53,647 nucleotides of DNA. Origin: Leptospira biflexa. GTDB taxonomy: Bacteria > Spirochaetota > Spirochaetia > Treponematales > Rectinemataceae. This document shows positions 8,479 through 19,119 of this stretch, in pieces. Each line of letters opens with the position of its first letter. The first letter of the stretch is position 1. Made by a program: the position numbers and the translations under genes. Location of the stretch: the NCBI GenBank assembly GCA_020721875.1, contig DYLX01000008.1, positions 6,549 through 60,195 of the forward strand. The letters run 5' to 3'. A model generated the notes under the pieces. The model was given only the letters and a program-made list of their open reading frames with translations. It was not told where the DNA came from and did not search any database.

Positions 8479-11301
8479 ATGGACAAGCTCATCATCAAAG
8501 GCGCGCGTGAACACAATCTGAAGAATATCGATCTCGAGCTTCCCCGCAACAAACTCATCGTGATCTCGGGACTCTCGGGTTCAGGCAAGAGTTCTCTCGC
8601 GTTCGATACTATTTTTGCCGAAGGCCAGCGGCGCTATGTCGAGTCCCTCTCAGCCTATGCTCGCCAGTTCTTGGGGCGGATGGACAAACCCGATGTCGAC
8701 TACATCGAGGGTCTCTCGCCCGCGATCTCCATAGAGCAAAAGACAACGACGAGGAACCCGCGCTCGACTGTCGGCACTGTCACCGAAATTTACGACTACC
8801 TCCGCCTTCTCTTTGCGAGAATTGGGGTTCCACACTGTCCCGCCTGCGGAAGAGAGATCCGCGAGCAGAGTATCGATCAGATTCTCGATGTGATTCTGTC
8901 ATGGCCAACGGGGACCAAGCTCCAGGTCCTTGCTCCCGTAATCCGCGCCCAGAAGGGTGAGCATCGCAAAATCCTGGAAGATGCCCTCAAACAAGGCTTC
9001 CTGCGCGCGAGGATCGACGGCGAGTTCGTTGATATCGAGGATCCGCCCGCGCTCGAAAAGCAGAAAAAGCACACGATCGAGCTCATTGTCGACCGCATTC
9101 GGCTCTCGGAGGAGAGTCGAAGACGCGTCGCGGAGGCGGTTGAAACCGCGCTTGGCATTGCAGACGGTATCGTGACGGTCATCCGCGAGTTCGAGGATAC
9201 AGTGAAGGAAGAGTTTTTCAGTCAGAAAGGCGCCTGTCCGGTGTGCGGAATCTCACTGCCGGAGATGGAGCCGAGGCTCTTCTCCTTCAACGCTCCTCAG
9301 GGCGCCTGCCCCGAGTGTGGCGGCCTCGGTATGAACATGGAGTTCGACCCCAACCTCATCATCCCGGATAAGAGCCTTTCCTTCAATGACGGGGGTTGCG
9401 TACCCTACAACCCGCAATCAGCCTGGAACCGCTCGCGCTTCGAGGCGCTCGCGCGCCACTACCACTTTAGCCTCGACACGCCCTTCGAAGACCTCCCCGA
9501 ACAAGTAATGCAGGCGATTCTCTACGGAAGCGACGATGATATCAAAGTACGCTACGAGAACAAAGATAAAACCGGCCACTTCGAGTACCAGTCCAAATTT
9601 CCCGGCATCCTCGCCGATATGAAGCGACGTTACCGTGAATCTTCGAGCGACGACATCAAAGACTGGTTCGAGACTTTCATGGTCGAAAAAGAGTGCGAGG
9701 TATGCCATGGAAAACGGTTACGGCCCGAGGCGCTCGCGGTGACGGTAGGTGGAAAGAATATATTCGAAATTTCGTGCATGCCGGTGGGTGAATCGGTGCG
9801 TTTCTTCGAGTCGATGAAGCTCTCCGACACTGAGGCCCAGATCTCGAAACTCATTTTCAAGGAAATTGTCGCGCGGCTTGGATTCCTCAGGAATGTCGGC
9901 CTCGATTATCTGACCCTCGAGCGCAAGGCTTCGACGCTTTCGGGAGGAGAGGCACAGCGTATAAGACTGGCCACTCAGATCGGCAGCTCCCTTGTCGGCG
10001 TGCTCTACATTCTCGACGAGCCTTCGATAGGCCTTCATCAGCGCGACAACCAGCGACTCATCGATACGCTCACCTACCTGCGCGACCTTGGCAATACCCT
10101 CATTGTGGTCGAACACGACGAGCAGACTCTGCGTACCGCAGACTATATCGTCGACCTGGGACCTGGCGCGGGCGAGCATGGCGGTTATGTCGTTGCCCAG
10201 GGAACCGTTTCCGAGGTGAAGGCAAATGCAGCGAGCCTCACGGGACAGTACCTTGCAGGTACGCTGACCATCGATGTTCCGAAATTGCGCCGCAAAGGCA
10301 ACGGGGACTATATCACACTCTTCGGCGCGCGCCAGCACAACCTCAAGAACATTGATGTCAAGATTCCACTGGGAAAATTTGTATGCATCACAGGAGTGTC
10401 GGGCTCAGGCAAGAGCACGCTGCTCTCCGATGTGCTGTATCCTGCGATCTCAAACCGTATCATGCGCTCATCGTTGCGGGAGGGTGAGTTCGACAGTATT
10501 CAGGGCCTTGAGTATATCGACAAGATCATCAACATCGACCAGAGTCCCATCGGTCGAACACCTCGCTCGAATCCCGCGACCTATGTCGGTGTCTTTACGC
10601 CGATCCGCGAGCTTTTCGCGAGCCTTCCCGAGTCAAAGGCGCGAGGCTGGAAACCGGGACGTTTCAGTTTCAATGTAAAGGGAGGGCGCTGCGAGCACTG
10701 CCAAGGTGAAGGCACAATCAAGATTGAAATGAACTTTCTTCCCGATGTTTATATCACCTGCGAAGTGTGTCACGGCCGGCGATTCAACGCGGATACGATG
10801 GATGTTCGTTTTAAAGGGAAGAATATCGCCGATGTGCTCAACATGACCATCGAGGAGGCGCGTGAGTTCTTCGCCCACATTCCCTCGATTGCACATAAAC
10901 TCCAGACCATGCTCGATGTGGGGCTCGGCTACATTCGCCTCGGGCAGTCCGCTTTGACGCTTTCAGGCGGCGAGGCGCAGCGTGTAAAGCTCTCGCTCGA
11001 ACTCGCGCGCCGGGCAACGGGCCGCACACTCTATTTCCTCGATGAGCCGACCACGGGGCTCCACTTTGCGGATGTGCGCCAACTTCTCGAGGTAATCCAT
11101 AAACTCGTCGATACCGGCAACACTGTAGTGATGATTGAGCATAACCTCGACATCATCAAGCAGGCGGATTGGGTCATCGATCTCGGGCCCGAGGGTGGCG
11201 ACAAGGGCGGGCAAATTATCGCCGAAGGCACTCCCGAGGCAATCGCTACTTGCAAAAAATCTTATACCGGACACTATCTCGCGCCTTTGCTGAATGCATA
11301 A
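8479..11301 (+). CDS. uvrA: Excinuclease ABC subunit A
   Basis: The 940-residue product is a full-length UvrA, the damage-recognition ATPase of nucleotide excision repair. It begins [18 protein letters not shown], has Walker [10 protein letters not shown] near residue 31, and paired cysteine motifs for structural zincs ([24 protein letters not shown]; then CEHCQGEG and CEVCHGRR in the second half). Both ABC signatures are intact ([17 protein letters not shown] and [16 protein letters not shown]), as is the second Walker [10 protein letters not shown]. The open frame extends 13 codons upstream, but ATG 8479 is the family start. There is no visible SD, and a promoter -10 ends 10 nt before the ATG. 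The lptD-like gene follows 56 nt later. Confidence 0.97.
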   Translation: MDKLIIKGAREHNLKNIDLELPRNKLIVISGLSGSGKSSLAFDTIFAEGQRRYVESLSAYARQFLGRMDKPDVDYIEGLSPAISIEQKTTTRNPRSTVGTVTEIYDYLRLLFARIGVPHCPACGREIREQSIDQILDVILSWPTGTKLQVLAPVIRAQKGEHRKILEDALKQGFLRARIDGEFVDIEDPPALEKQKKHTIELIVDRIRLSEESRRRVAEAVETALGIADGIVTVIREFEDTVKEEFFSQKGACPVCGISLPEMEPRLFSFNAPQGACPECGGLGMNMEFDPNLIIPDKSLSFNDGGCVPYNPQSAWNRSRFEALARHYHFSLDTPFEDLPEQVMQAILYGSDDDIKVRYENKDKTGHFEYQSKFPGILADMKRRYRESSSDDIKDWFETFMVEKECEVCHGKRLRPEALAVTVGGKNIFEISCMPVGESVRFFESMKLSDTEAQISKLIFKEIVARLGFLRNVGLDYLTLERKASTLSGGEAQRIRLATQIGSSLVGVLYILDEPSIGLHQRDNQRLIDTLTYLRDLGNTLIVVEHDEQTLRTADYIVDLGPGAGEHGGYVVAQGTVSEVKANAASLTGQYLAGTLTIDVPKLRRKGNGDYITLFGARQHNLKNIDVKIPLGKFVCITGVSGSGKSTLLSDVLYPAISNRIMRSSLREGEFDSIQGLEYIDKIINIDQSPIGRTPRSNPATYVGVFTPIRELFASLPESKARGWKPGRFSFNVKGGRCEHCQGEGTIKIEMNFLPDVYITCEVCHGRRFNADTMDVRFKGKNIADVLNMTIEEAREFFAHIPSIAHKLQTMLDVGLGYIRLGQSALTLSGGEAQRVKLSLELARRATGRTLYFLDEPTTGLHFADVRQLLEVIHKLVDTGNTVVMIEHNLDIIKQADWVIDLGPEGGDKGGQIIAEGTPEAIATCKKSYTGHYLAPLLNA

Positions 11302-11357
11302 TCCGCGACATGGAGAATCTTGCCAGTCGCGGGTTCTTCCATATACGATACAGAGCG

Positions 11358-14300
11358 ATGCGGCGCGCGATTGGCATATTCTCCCTGCTCCTTGCGGTAC
11401 TTGTGCCTTTATTGGCGCAGGAGAATCCGCCTCTGATCGCACCCCTCGACACGCCGTCGGTAGAAACGACCGCTCAAACCCCCAGCACCGATCGTAATTC
11501 GAAAACGCTTCGCTTTCGCATCTCCTCGGCGACTCTCTACGAGCTTCGCGACCTCGCTGCGCAGTATGGTCTTTCTGCTGAGGGTAGCGCTGAGGCGCTC
11601 AGGGCGAGGCTCTATGAACACTTCGGGTTCTCGCCGGTAACTGCGCCTTCGGGCGATGTCGCGATGAGCATTGAGCGTGCGGCGGGCGTGGAGTTTTTTA
11701 CCCTCGAGAATGGCACCAAGGAGATCAGACTAAAGGGCCCTTTGGAAATTCGATTCGTTGACTCGCAGGGCACCGTGCACAGGGTTTCTGCACAGTATGT
11801 TGTGTACAATCGCGATACGAAAATTGTGCAGGCCTCGGGCAGCGTCGTGTACACGCGCGAATCGAAATCGAGGACCGACACCTACAAGGGCGAATCCATC
11901 GCAATAAACCTCGATGACTACTCAGGCGTGTTTGTCGACGGTTCTTTTAATATGGAACCGGCGAGCGCGGGCGGGAGAACACTGATCGTCCGATTCGACT
12001 CTCTTATATCGAGGTCGCAGGAGATTCTCGCGCTCGCGGATGGTTCTCTTACCGCGTGTGACGCTATCGATCCGCACTACCTCCTGCGCGCGAAGAAGGT
12101 GTGGCTCTTCAGCTCGGGCGACTGGGCAGTAGCAAACGCGACACTCTACATCGGGAAAATTCCTGTGCTGTGGCTGCCGTTCTTCTATTATCCCTCTAAG
12201 GCCTCAATGTTCCATCCAACCGCAGGTTTCCGTGCGCGCGCAGGGGGCTACCTCCAGACTACGACCTACATTCTCGGGCAGCAGGGAAGCGACGCACACA
12301 CATCATCCGCGCTGTCGGTGAATCAGGGCGCGCTGGGCTCATTCGGCACCTATATATCCCAGACCAAGGCGGTCGTGGAAAATCCGGATTCCCCGCAGCT
12401 CGCTGTGCTGGCCGACGCCTATTCCTCGCTCGGTATTTTCGCGGGATTAAGGGGGAAGGCCGCCATAAACGCGCCGATCAACATAAGCTGGCTCGCGGCT
12501 CTGGGGCTTTCGCGCTCCGTGTTTCTCGAATCGACGGGCTACTATTCCCCCTTCGACGCAGCCGGCGCGTACCGCTCGGTGTGGAACGGATGGAAGTTCG
12601 CTGCAGTCTCTATTCCGGTAAGAATCGCGGCTGATCTCGAAGCATCTTCAAAATCGACCACGACAGGCCTGTCGTGGAAGATAAGCCTGCCATTTTTTTC
12701 TGACCCCTTTGTGGAGCAGGATTTTTTAGACCGAAATGAGTCGACAGATTTTTTCTCGATTTTTGGTGGAACAGGGACCACGACCATCTCCGAGCGGACT
12801 TCACTGTCGCAGAAGGTGAGCCTGACGGGAACATGGAAGGGAAAAGGGCAGTCCAACACGCTGAGCCTTTCTCTAAACAACCTCTCTGCTTACCTCAACT
12901 GGAGAAACAAATACGCATCGACAAGCGGTCTCGACAGTACGCAGCTTAGGCTCTACGCTGTCGATCCACTGCGGCACTTTCTCTATCCCGATGTCGCGCG
13001 CCTCCTCGACACGACAGTCTCGGTAAGTCAGACAATTTTCAGGAACGATGTGGCCTCGCTCTCCTGGACGAACTCGAATTCGATCTATGTGGAGGATAGA
13101 TTCTACAGCCTCTCGTGGACGAAACCGCAGGAGGTGGATTTTAAGAGCTGGTATTGGCTTTTGGGCGCGAGGGATACCGCGAATCTCAATGGATCGTACT
13201 CAATCGCGAATGCCGGACTCACGTTTCGGGCGACAACAAGTTTTGCGGGTCAGACGCAGTACCGACCTTATCTGTTCGATGAGCGTGTGAGTCCCACGAC
13301 GGTACATCCCTTCAGAATCGCCGACTACGGCTATAGTGCAGCGATCTGGAGCGCGGCGACAAACGCAACATGGGCTCCCTTCGCGAATTCGAATATATTC
13401 TCTGCCTCGAGGCTTCAATACAGCATCGGGGGGAAGATTGCGAAGCTCGAGTATCAAGGGCTCAACGGGAGCACAGTAGACGCGAAACCTATCTATGCGC
13501 TCACATGGCTGACTTGGGACAGTACTATGATCACGGACCACTCGGTGCTGGCTGAACTCGCAGCAAAGCTGGGGAATACCGTTGAGCGTCTGAGTTTCAA
13601 GGCGGCCCTGCCGCCTCTTCTCGAGACCTACAGCTTTGGCGCCTCATCCTCCGCGGGTATTGCCAGCCTTGGGGCAAGCTACATTCTTTCGCGGGCTACT
13701 GCTGCCTCGGATCTTACTTCGAGCGCACTTACAGGCAATGTGGTGCTCAAACCGAGTCCTAACCTCCGCTTCTCCGTGAACGCGTCGTGGGATTTCCAGG
13801 CTCAAGCTCCCCTCAGCATAAGTGCCGACGCGGCGGTGCTCTCATTCTCCACACGATTCGTGGCTCAGAAGGCCTACGGATACATTTTTAAGGGTGGCAC
13901 CTGGATTCAGGATGGCACGCAATATTTTAGGCCGACCACTCTGAGCGCATCGTGGAAACCTATACTCCGCATTTCTCCCGAATTGAAGAATTCAAGCGGT
14001 GTGGCGTGGTATCTCGAGGCCGATGGCTCGTTCTCATTCAATCAAAATTTTCTCCAGTACACGAATGCAAGTATTGAAACGACTTTGAGTTTCAGTGTTA
14101 AAAACTCCGTTGGCCTTTCGTTGAGTTTTTCGCTCGCTTCGCTCAACAACTCTGCATGGCGTTACTACACCTCGCTGCTGCCGATCTCTGGAGAACTCGA
14201 TCCATCCCACTACTCGCGCGACTTCTTTTCTGATCTGTGGGATTCTCTCGCTGTCTGGAACATGGCGGGGCTGCAGCGCACCCTTTTTAAGCTCCAGAAA

Positions 14301-14498
14301 CTCTCTCTCACGCTTGCAGTCGACGCGCACGACTGGCTCCTGTCCGGGAGCGTCTATGCTGGACCGAAGCTCATAACGCCAAGCTCCGGAAGGCCATATT
14401 ATGAGATGAACGTGTCTTTCAACTTTTCAGTAACATGGAAGGACATCTCAGCGATCAAGAGCTCGGTGACCTACAAGGATGGGGCATTTAGCCGGTGA
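11358..14498 (+). CDS. lptD: LptD-like outer-membrane protein with an N-terminal SAP-like motif
   Basis: The 1046-residue product has a signal peptide (1-21, ending LLAQ), a spacer, a SAP-like helix-extended-helix at about 56-91 (SATLYELRDLAAQYGLS then EALRARLYEHFGF), and an OstA/LptA-like beta-jellyroll at about 110-225 (KEIRLKGPLEIRFVDSQGTV, QYVVYNRDTKIVQASGSVVY). A long strand-rich region to the C-terminus includes LWLPFFYYPSKASMFHPTAG, typical of LptD N-domain/barrel junctions. LptD inserts lipopolysaccharide-type glycolipid into the outer leaflet. ATG 11358 is chosen because it opens the signal peptide; the frame is open upstream into uvrA. No clear SD is seen. Strong LptD-like architecture, but the barrel is divergent and the transported glycolipid in this organism is unknown. 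Confidence 0.82.
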   Translation: MRRAIGIFSLLLAVLVPLLAQENPPLIAPLDTPSVETTAQTPSTDRNSKTLRFRISSATLYELRDLAAQYGLSAEGSAEALRARLYEHFGFSPVTAPSGDVAMSIERAAGVEFFTLENGTKEIRLKGPLEIRFVDSQGTVHRVSAQYVVYNRDTKIVQASGSVVYTRESKSRTDTYKGESIAINLDDYSGVFVDGSFNMEPASAGGRTLIVRFDSLISRSQEILALADGSLTACDAIDPHYLLRAKKVWLFSSGDWAVANATLYIGKIPVLWLPFFYYPSKASMFHPTAGFRARAGGYLQTTTYILGQQGSDAHTSSALSVNQGALGSFGTYISQTKAVVENPDSPQLAVLADAYSSLGIFAGLRGKAAINAPINISWLAALGLSRSVFLESTGYYSPFDAAGAYRSVWNGWKFAAVSIPVRIAADLEASSKSTTTGLSWKISLPFFSDPFVEQDFLDRNESTDFFSIFGGTGTTTISERTSLSQKVSLTGTWKGKGQSNTLSLSLNNLSAYLNWRNKYASTSGLDSTQLRLYAVDPLRHFLYPDVARLLDTTVSVSQTIFRNDVASLSWTNSNSIYVEDRFYSLSWTKPQEVDFKSWYWLLGARDTANLNGSYSIANAGLTFRATTSFAGQTQYRPYLFDERVSPTTVHPFRIADYGYSAAIWSAATNATWAPFANSNIFSASRLQYSIGGKIAKLEYQGLNGSTVDAKPIYALTWLTWDSTMITDHSVLAELAAKLGNTVERLSFKAALPPLLETYSFGASSSAGIASLGASYILSRATAASDLTSSALTGNVVLKPSPNLRFSVNASWDFQAQAPLSISADAAVLSFSTRFVAQKAYGYIFKGGTWIQDGTQYFRPTTLSASWKPILRISPELKNSSGVAWYLEADGSFSFNQNFLQYTNASIETTLSFSVKNSVGLSLSFSLASLNNSAWRYYTSLLPISGELDPSHYSRDFFSDLWDSLAVWNMAGLQRTLFKLQKLSLTLAVDAHDWLLSGSVYAGPKLITPSSGRPYYEMNVSFNFSVTWKDISAIKSSVTYKDGAFSR

Positions 14499-14608
14499 AT
14501 CTGAGACAGCGCCGCGCGCAGGAAGCTTGAGTCGATTCAGGGCAATTCAGCGCTTGGGTCGTGCTGCGCGCTCAAGGTATGGAAACACTGTTCGCTGCAT
14601 AGTATAGT

Positions 14609-14614
14609 TATAAT
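14609..14614 (+). promoter_or_regulatory. Candidate -10 element for phoH operon
   Basis: A perfect TATAAT lies 32 nt before the phoH start. The -35 at 17 bp (CACTGT) is weak. The sequence between 14499 and 14608 shows no terminator, so read-through from lptD is also possible. Confidence 0.45.
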
Positions 14615-14646
14615 TAGATGATGTTGAATGAATCACAGGAGGGCGA

Positions 14647-15639
14647 TTGAGTCCTTCACATATAGTACTTGAAGACACACAGATCCTCGCCGAACTCTGT
14701 GGAGCAAACGATTATAATCTCTCGGTGATTAGCAGCCTTCTTGGTGCGCCGGTGCACTCGCGAGGAAATGAGCTCTCGATCGAGAGCGAAGACCGTGAGG
14801 TGGGCGAACTCTTTTCGAAATTGGTCGGAGCAATTGGCGTCTCCATTGAGGATGGCATGCCTGCGACCCCGGAGTTGATCATCGCCCTCCACGCTGAACT
14901 CACGCCGCAAGGCGATAGATCCACAGTCGTGCGACAGAACGGCGACCAGTCCCACAGCGATGAGGTTTCAAAATTCCTCGACAATTGTATTCAGATCCCT
15001 AACGGTTTTGGAAAAGTGTTTCCTCGCTCGAGCGGGCAGAGCCTCTACCTCCAGGGCATCATGAGCCATGATTTGTCATTTGCCGTGGGACCCGCGGGTA
15101 CCGGAAAAACCTTTTTGGCGATGGCGTACGCGCTGAGGGAAATTCTTTCGCGCTCGCGCAGGAAGCTGGTGCTGACGCGCCCGGTGGTTGAGGCCGGCGA
15201 GAGTCTTGGCTTTCTGCCGGGCGATCTCGAGCAGAAAATAACCCCCTACCTAAGACCGCTCTACGACGCCATGGAGGCGCTTGTGCCGTATGAGACGATC
15301 CATAGGCTTGAGGAGAGCAGGGCGATCGAGGTGGCACCTCTGGCCTACATGCGCGGTAGGAGCCTTACGAACTGTATCGTCATTCTCGACGAAGGACAGA
15401 ACACCACCAAAGAGCAGATGAAGATGTTCCTCACGAGGCTCGGTGAGCGCACAAAGGCAATTGTGACGGGAGATATTACGCAGATCGATCTGCCGAAGAA
15501 GACCGAGTCGGGACTTGTGCACGCGGTCAATCTCCTCGAGAACATCGACGATGTCTTTGTGAGTCGGCTCGACGCCCGCGATGTCGTGCGCAGTTCACTC
15601 GTGAGGAAAATAATCGAGGCATATGAAAAAGATCAGTGA
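14647..15639 (+). CDS. phoH: PhoH-like ATPase (YbeZ type)
   Basis: This 330-residue protein has an N-terminal KH-like region (about 10-95) and a C-terminal PhoH ATPase domain: Walker A GPAGTGKTF, then TRPVVEAGESLGFLPGDLEQ, Walker B CIVILDEGQNTT and TGDITQIDLP. PhoH/YbeZ proteins work with YbeY in rRNA maturation and RNA quality control, and ybeY is two genes downstream here. The start is a TTG at 14647 with AGGAG 5 nt before the GGCGA-TTG junction; no ATG with a better site exists. Its 3' end overlaps the next gene by 17 nt. Confidence 0.94.
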   Translation: MSPSHIVLEDTQILAELCGANDYNLSVISSLLGAPVHSRGNELSIESEDREVGELFSKLVGAIGVSIEDGMPATPELIIALHAELTPQGDRSTVVRQNGDQSHSDEVSKFLDNCIQIPNGFGKVFPRSSGQSLYLQGIMSHDLSFAVGPAGTGKTFLAMAYALREILSRSRRKLVLTRPVVEAGESLGFLPGDLEQKITPYLRPLYDAMEALVPYETIHRLEESRAIEVAPLAYMRGRSLTNCIVILDEGQNTTKEQMKMFLTRLGERTKAIVTGDITQIDLPKKTESGLVHAVNLLENIDDVFVSRLDARDVVRSSLVRKIIEAYEKDQ

Positions 15640-17824
15640 AAAGGCAACGCTGAAAAACACACTTCACTTGCTCGGGTCTCTCAAGCCTTCAGTGTGGATC
15701 TTTTTAGGCGCGGTGCTCATTGCTGGCGCTGGTCTTTTTATACTCGGCCCCTCATCGTTTCGAAGTCGCAATCTACTTCAATCCGTCGAGGCGGGCAAGG
15801 TTGCTGACGCCGACATTTATGCCGGCAAGGACACGGTGTACATCGACCGCGAGGCGACCCAGCGCAAGATAGCCGCTGAAGAGCGGCTTGTGCTTGCTGT
15901 TTTCGTGCTCGATGATAAAATTACAACATCTGTGCGGGAGAAAGCGGAAGCCTTTTTCTCCTATTATCTGCAGCTGGTGACCAGCGAATCGGGGAGCGCC
16001 GACGCCCTCGGTCTCCTCCTTCAGAGTCGTTTTCCCGACTTTCTACAGAGCTCGCAGTACGCCTCCATCATCCGTGCGAGACTCAGCACCCAGACATTTG
16101 TCTACGTGAGCGATATTGTCGAAAGTCTCCTCGGCAAGGGCATCGTATCATTGCCCGACGGCGTCTTCGATCGATTCAATCCGAACTACTATGAGTTAGT
16201 GCGCACACTGAATGGGAGAGAGGAGAGCGAACAGCTCTCTGTGGTGAATATAACGACACTCACCAATCTTTCGAGCCGCCTTGAGAACGAGATGGATGCG
16301 CGAAGAGTCCCCGAATCGATGAAGAGTTATGTAAGGATTCTCGCGAAGGCCCTCTTGAAGGAGAATACCTTCTTCGACCAGGATCTCTCGGAGAAGCGTC
16401 TGGCGGCCGCAAAGGCCGGGGTTGAGCCGGTGACGAGATTTGTGAGCCGCAACGAGATACTCGTGCGGAAGGGCGAGCTCGTAACTCCCGAAATATATGA
16501 GCAGCTCAAGACGATTCGCGCTTCTATTCTAGTGTCGGATGTTGGGGTGCTGCTGACGGGCTTGGGTTTGCTGTTTGTGGCCGCGCTCCTCGGTTTTTTG
16601 CTTGCGCGCGTACCAGCGCTTTCCGATTTTCCGAGCGATCGATCCTCCCTTATTTTCCTGCTCTTTTCGCTCCTTATTCTCTTCTACTGGATACTCGTGG
16701 TACAAAATATTATCGAGAGCAAAAACATTTCCTTGGGAGCGCTCTATGTGCCTGCGTCGATGTTTGCAGGGCTTGTGTCACTGCTTTACGGGCCGCGTAC
16801 AGGCATTTTCTTCAGCCTTATATCATTCTTTCTCACCGGTGCGGCGACGAACCTCAATGCGCAGTTCATGATCGGCATCCTCCTTGCAGGAATTTCTGCA
16901 ACGCTTACCATGCGCACCGCTCAGACACGCATCATGCTGGCGCGGGCCTCAGTGTTCCAGGCGTTCGTGCAGGCCTTTCTGGCGGTGATACTCCTCTTCA
17001 ATCAGAAACCCGCTGCGGATGAGGTGGTTCAGGCCATGGGCCTTGGGGCACTCAACGGTTTTGCAGGCGGCTCCTTCATTCTCCTTTTATTGCCGCTCTT
17101 CGAGCGTCTTCTCGACAAATCGACGCAGTTCAGGCTCATGGAGCTCGCAGATATCAACGCTCCGGTGCTCAAGGAAATGCTGACCAACGCACCAGGAACC
17201 TATGCGCACTCGATGAATGTCGCGCACCTCGCGGAGGCGGCGGCCAAGGATATCGGCGCGAATGCTCTCCTCGCGAGGATCGGCGCCTACTATCATGATA
17301 TCGGTAAAATCGAACACCCGGAATATTTCACCGAAAATCAAAAGGGCATAAACCGTCATGATGATATCAATCCAACGCTCTCCGCGAGCATCATACGCCG
17401 CCACGTCAAAGACGGCATCGAACGGGCGCGAGAGATTGGTTTGCCGAGGGAGGTAATCGAAATTATCGGTCAGCACCACGGCAACTCGGTTATGGAGGCG
17501 ATTATCAGCAAAGCGAAGGGCGGCGCGCAGGAGACTGACCTGCAATCCTACAGCTACCAGGGCGAGCGCCCCAAAAGCAAGGAGGCGGGCATAGTGATGC
17601 TCGCAGACACCATTGAGGCGGCTTCGAGATCGCTCAAGAATCCGAGTACTCCAAAACTCGAGCAGTTTGTGCACCAACTCATACTCCACAAGCTCACTAA
17701 TGGCCAGCTCAATGAGAGTGAACTTACGCTGCACGATGTTGAAATCGCCGAACGAACCTTTCTGCGGATTCTTCAATCTCAGATGCACACCCGTATCGAA
17801 TATCCGGGACAGGAGCAACAATGA
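15623..17824 (+). CDS. 7TM-HD membrane phosphohydrolase (PgpH type)
   Basis: The 733-residue protein has TM1 at about 18-42, an extracytoplasmic 7TMR-HDED domain (about 55-300), a seven-helix membrane block (about 305-490), and a C-terminal HD domain with TYAHSMNVAHLAEAA, GAYYHDIGKIEHPEYF and IGQHHGN supplying the metal-binding His/Asp residues. In Listeria the family member PgpH degrades cyclic di-AMP; the same activity is likely but not proven here. It overlaps phoH by 17 nt and ybeY by 4 nt (ATGA), indicating coupled translation. The phoH/7TM-HD/ybeY order is widespread in bacteria. Confidence 0.93.
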   Translation: MKKISEKATLKNTLHLLGSLKPSVWIFLGAVLIAGAGLFILGPSSFRSRNLLQSVEAGKVADADIYAGKDTVYIDREATQRKIAAEERLVLAVFVLDDKITTSVREKAEAFFSYYLQLVTSESGSADALGLLLQSRFPDFLQSSQYASIIRARLSTQTFVYVSDIVESLLGKGIVSLPDGVFDRFNPNYYELVRTLNGREESEQLSVVNITTLTNLSSRLENEMDARRVPESMKSYVRILAKALLKENTFFDQDLSEKRLAAAKAGVEPVTRFVSRNEILVRKGELVTPEIYEQLKTIRASILVSDVGVLLTGLGLLFVAALLGFLLARVPALSDFPSDRSSLIFLLFSLLILFYWILVVQNIIESKNISLGALYVPASMFAGLVSLLYGPRTGIFFSLISFFLTGAATNLNAQFMIGILLAGISATLTMRTAQTRIMLARASVFQAFVQAFLAVILLFNQKPAADEVVQAMGLGALNGFAGGSFILLLLPLFERLLDKSTQFRLMELADINAPVLKEMLTNAPGTYAHSMNVAHLAEAAAKDIGANALLARIGAYYHDIGKIEHPEYFTENQKGINRHDDINPTLSASIIRRHVKDGIERAREIGLPREVIEIIGQHHGNSVMEAIISKAKGGAQETDLQSYSYQGERPKSKEAGIVMLADTIEAASRSLKNPSTPKLEQFVHQLILHKLTNGQLNESELTLHDVEIAERTFLRILQSQMHTRIEYPGQEQQ

Positions 17825-18291
17825 ACGGGAACGAGGTACGGTACTCGGTGCTCGAAATTGAGGAACCAGTATGGGCCGCAAAGGCCGCGGATTTTGCACT
17901 TGCAGCGCTCGACGAACTCGGCAAGCGCAATTGGCTTGTATCTCTTGTCTTGTGCGGCGACGGATTGATTCACGAACTTAACCGCGACTATCGCCACATC
18001 GACGCGCCCACCGATGTCCTCTCCTTCGCGCTTGGAGAGTACGAGCCAATGGAGGGGGGAAAGTCCGCTGAACCCCTCTACATTGCCGGAGACATTGTCA
18101 TTAGCCTGCCCGCAATGGAGAGAAATGCGCTTGAATTTCAGGTTCCGCCCGATGAAGAACTTCGCCGTCTCATTGTGCACGGCATTCTGCATCTTTCCGG
18201 TTTGGATCACACCGACAATTCTCCCGAGCAGCCTATGCTGCGACAGCAGGAGGATCTTGTGCAGCGCCTTAGAGGGAGCATCATCCTATGA
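17821..18291 (+). CDS. ybeY: Endoribonuclease YbeY (rRNA maturation factor)
   Basis: This 156-residue protein carries the YbeY zinc signature HGILHLSGLDH near its C-terminus, preceded by the core NRDYRHIDAPTDVLSFAL and ending in a cleanly closed domain. YbeY is a single-strand RNase for 16S rRNA 3'-end processing and ribosome quality control. The ATG overlaps the stop of the 7TM-HD gene, and its own stop overlaps the start of the CBS protein (both ATGA), so the four genes form one translationally coupled operon. Confidence 0.96.
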   Translation: MNGNEVRYSVLEIEEPVWAAKAADFALAALDELGKRNWLVSLVLCGDGLIHELNRDYRHIDAPTDVLSFALGEYEPMEGGKSAEPLYIAGDIVISLPAMERNALEFQVPPDEELRRLIVHGILHLSGLDHTDNSPEQPMLRQQEDLVQRLRGSIIL

Positions 18292-19088
18292 GTCTTCTTT
18301 CTCAATTATTTGGATCTCGGCCCAGGATTCCGATATCGGAAGACGCGACTGAGGAAGACCAGCGTGAGATGATCGAGGGAGTGGAGCACCTCTCCGAGAC
18401 TCTCGTGAGAGATGTCATGGTTCCGCGTACTGACACGGTCTGCGTGGAGGATGTGGCGCCCATCGACGAGATCCTTGCCACGTTGGTCGATTCAGGGCAT
18501 TCGCGGATTCCCGTTTACACAGATACGATCGACAATATTGTCGGCATTCTCTATGCCAAGGATGTGCTCGCGGCACTGGTCCGCAAAGAACCGCTCCAAC
18601 TGAAGCGGCTCATTCGCCCCCCCTATTTTGTCCCTGAAACCAAGCGAATCGACTCGCTCCTCAAAGAATTCAAGCGTCGACATGTCCACATTGCGATCGC
18701 GGTTGATGAGTATGGCGGCACAGCCGGCATTATCAGCCTTGAGGATATCCTCGAAGAAATTGTCGGCGAGATACAGGACGAATTCGATGAAGAGGCCGAC
18801 CAGATCACCCAGATTGGCAAGAATGCGTGGCGCTGCGACGCGAGGATTCACCTCGAGGACCTCAATGCCGCGATCGACGCCCAGCTTCCCTCCGGCGAGT
18901 ACGACAGTCTCGCGGGCTATGTCTTCGATCTCTTCGAGCGGATTCCTTCGGTGGGTGAGCAGGTTACCGCACTGGACCTTCGCTTCACCGTTGAGGCCAT
19001 GGAGGGGCACAGGCTCATCACGGTACGCGTCGAACGCCTCGACTCCGAGGAGAGTACAGCACTTGAAGACCACACCGACATTTCATAA
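18288..19088 (+). CDS. CorC/HlyC-type CBS-domain protein, soluble
   Basis: The 266-residue protein has an N-terminal segment with VRDVMVPRTDTVCVED, a CBS pair (about 45-170, including GHSRIPVYTDTIDNIVGILY and RRHVHIAIAVDEYGGTAGII), and a C-terminal CorC/HlyC domain (about 185-260, LAGYVFDLFERIPSVGE). It lacks the DUF21 membrane domain, so it matches the soluble CorC group linked to magnesium/cobalt efflux and often encoded beside ybeY. The start is inside the ybeY stop codon context. No terminator is visible after it; the gdhA promoter starts 31 nt beyond the stop. Confidence 0.92.
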   Translation: MSLLSQLFGSRPRIPISEDATEEDQREMIEGVEHLSETLVRDVMVPRTDTVCVEDVAPIDEILATLVDSGHSRIPVYTDTIDNIVGILYAKDVLAALVRKEPLQLKRLIRPPYFVPETKRIDSLLKEFKRRHVHIAIAVDEYGGTAGIISLEDILEEIVGEIQDEFDEEADQITQIGKNAWRCDARIHLEDLNAAIDAQLPSGEYDSLAGYVFDLFERIPSVGEQVTALDLRFTVEAMEGHRLITVRVERLDSEESTALEDHTDIS

Positions 19089-19119
19089 AATAAAACAGCA
19101 TTTCAAATATTAATTTTAC

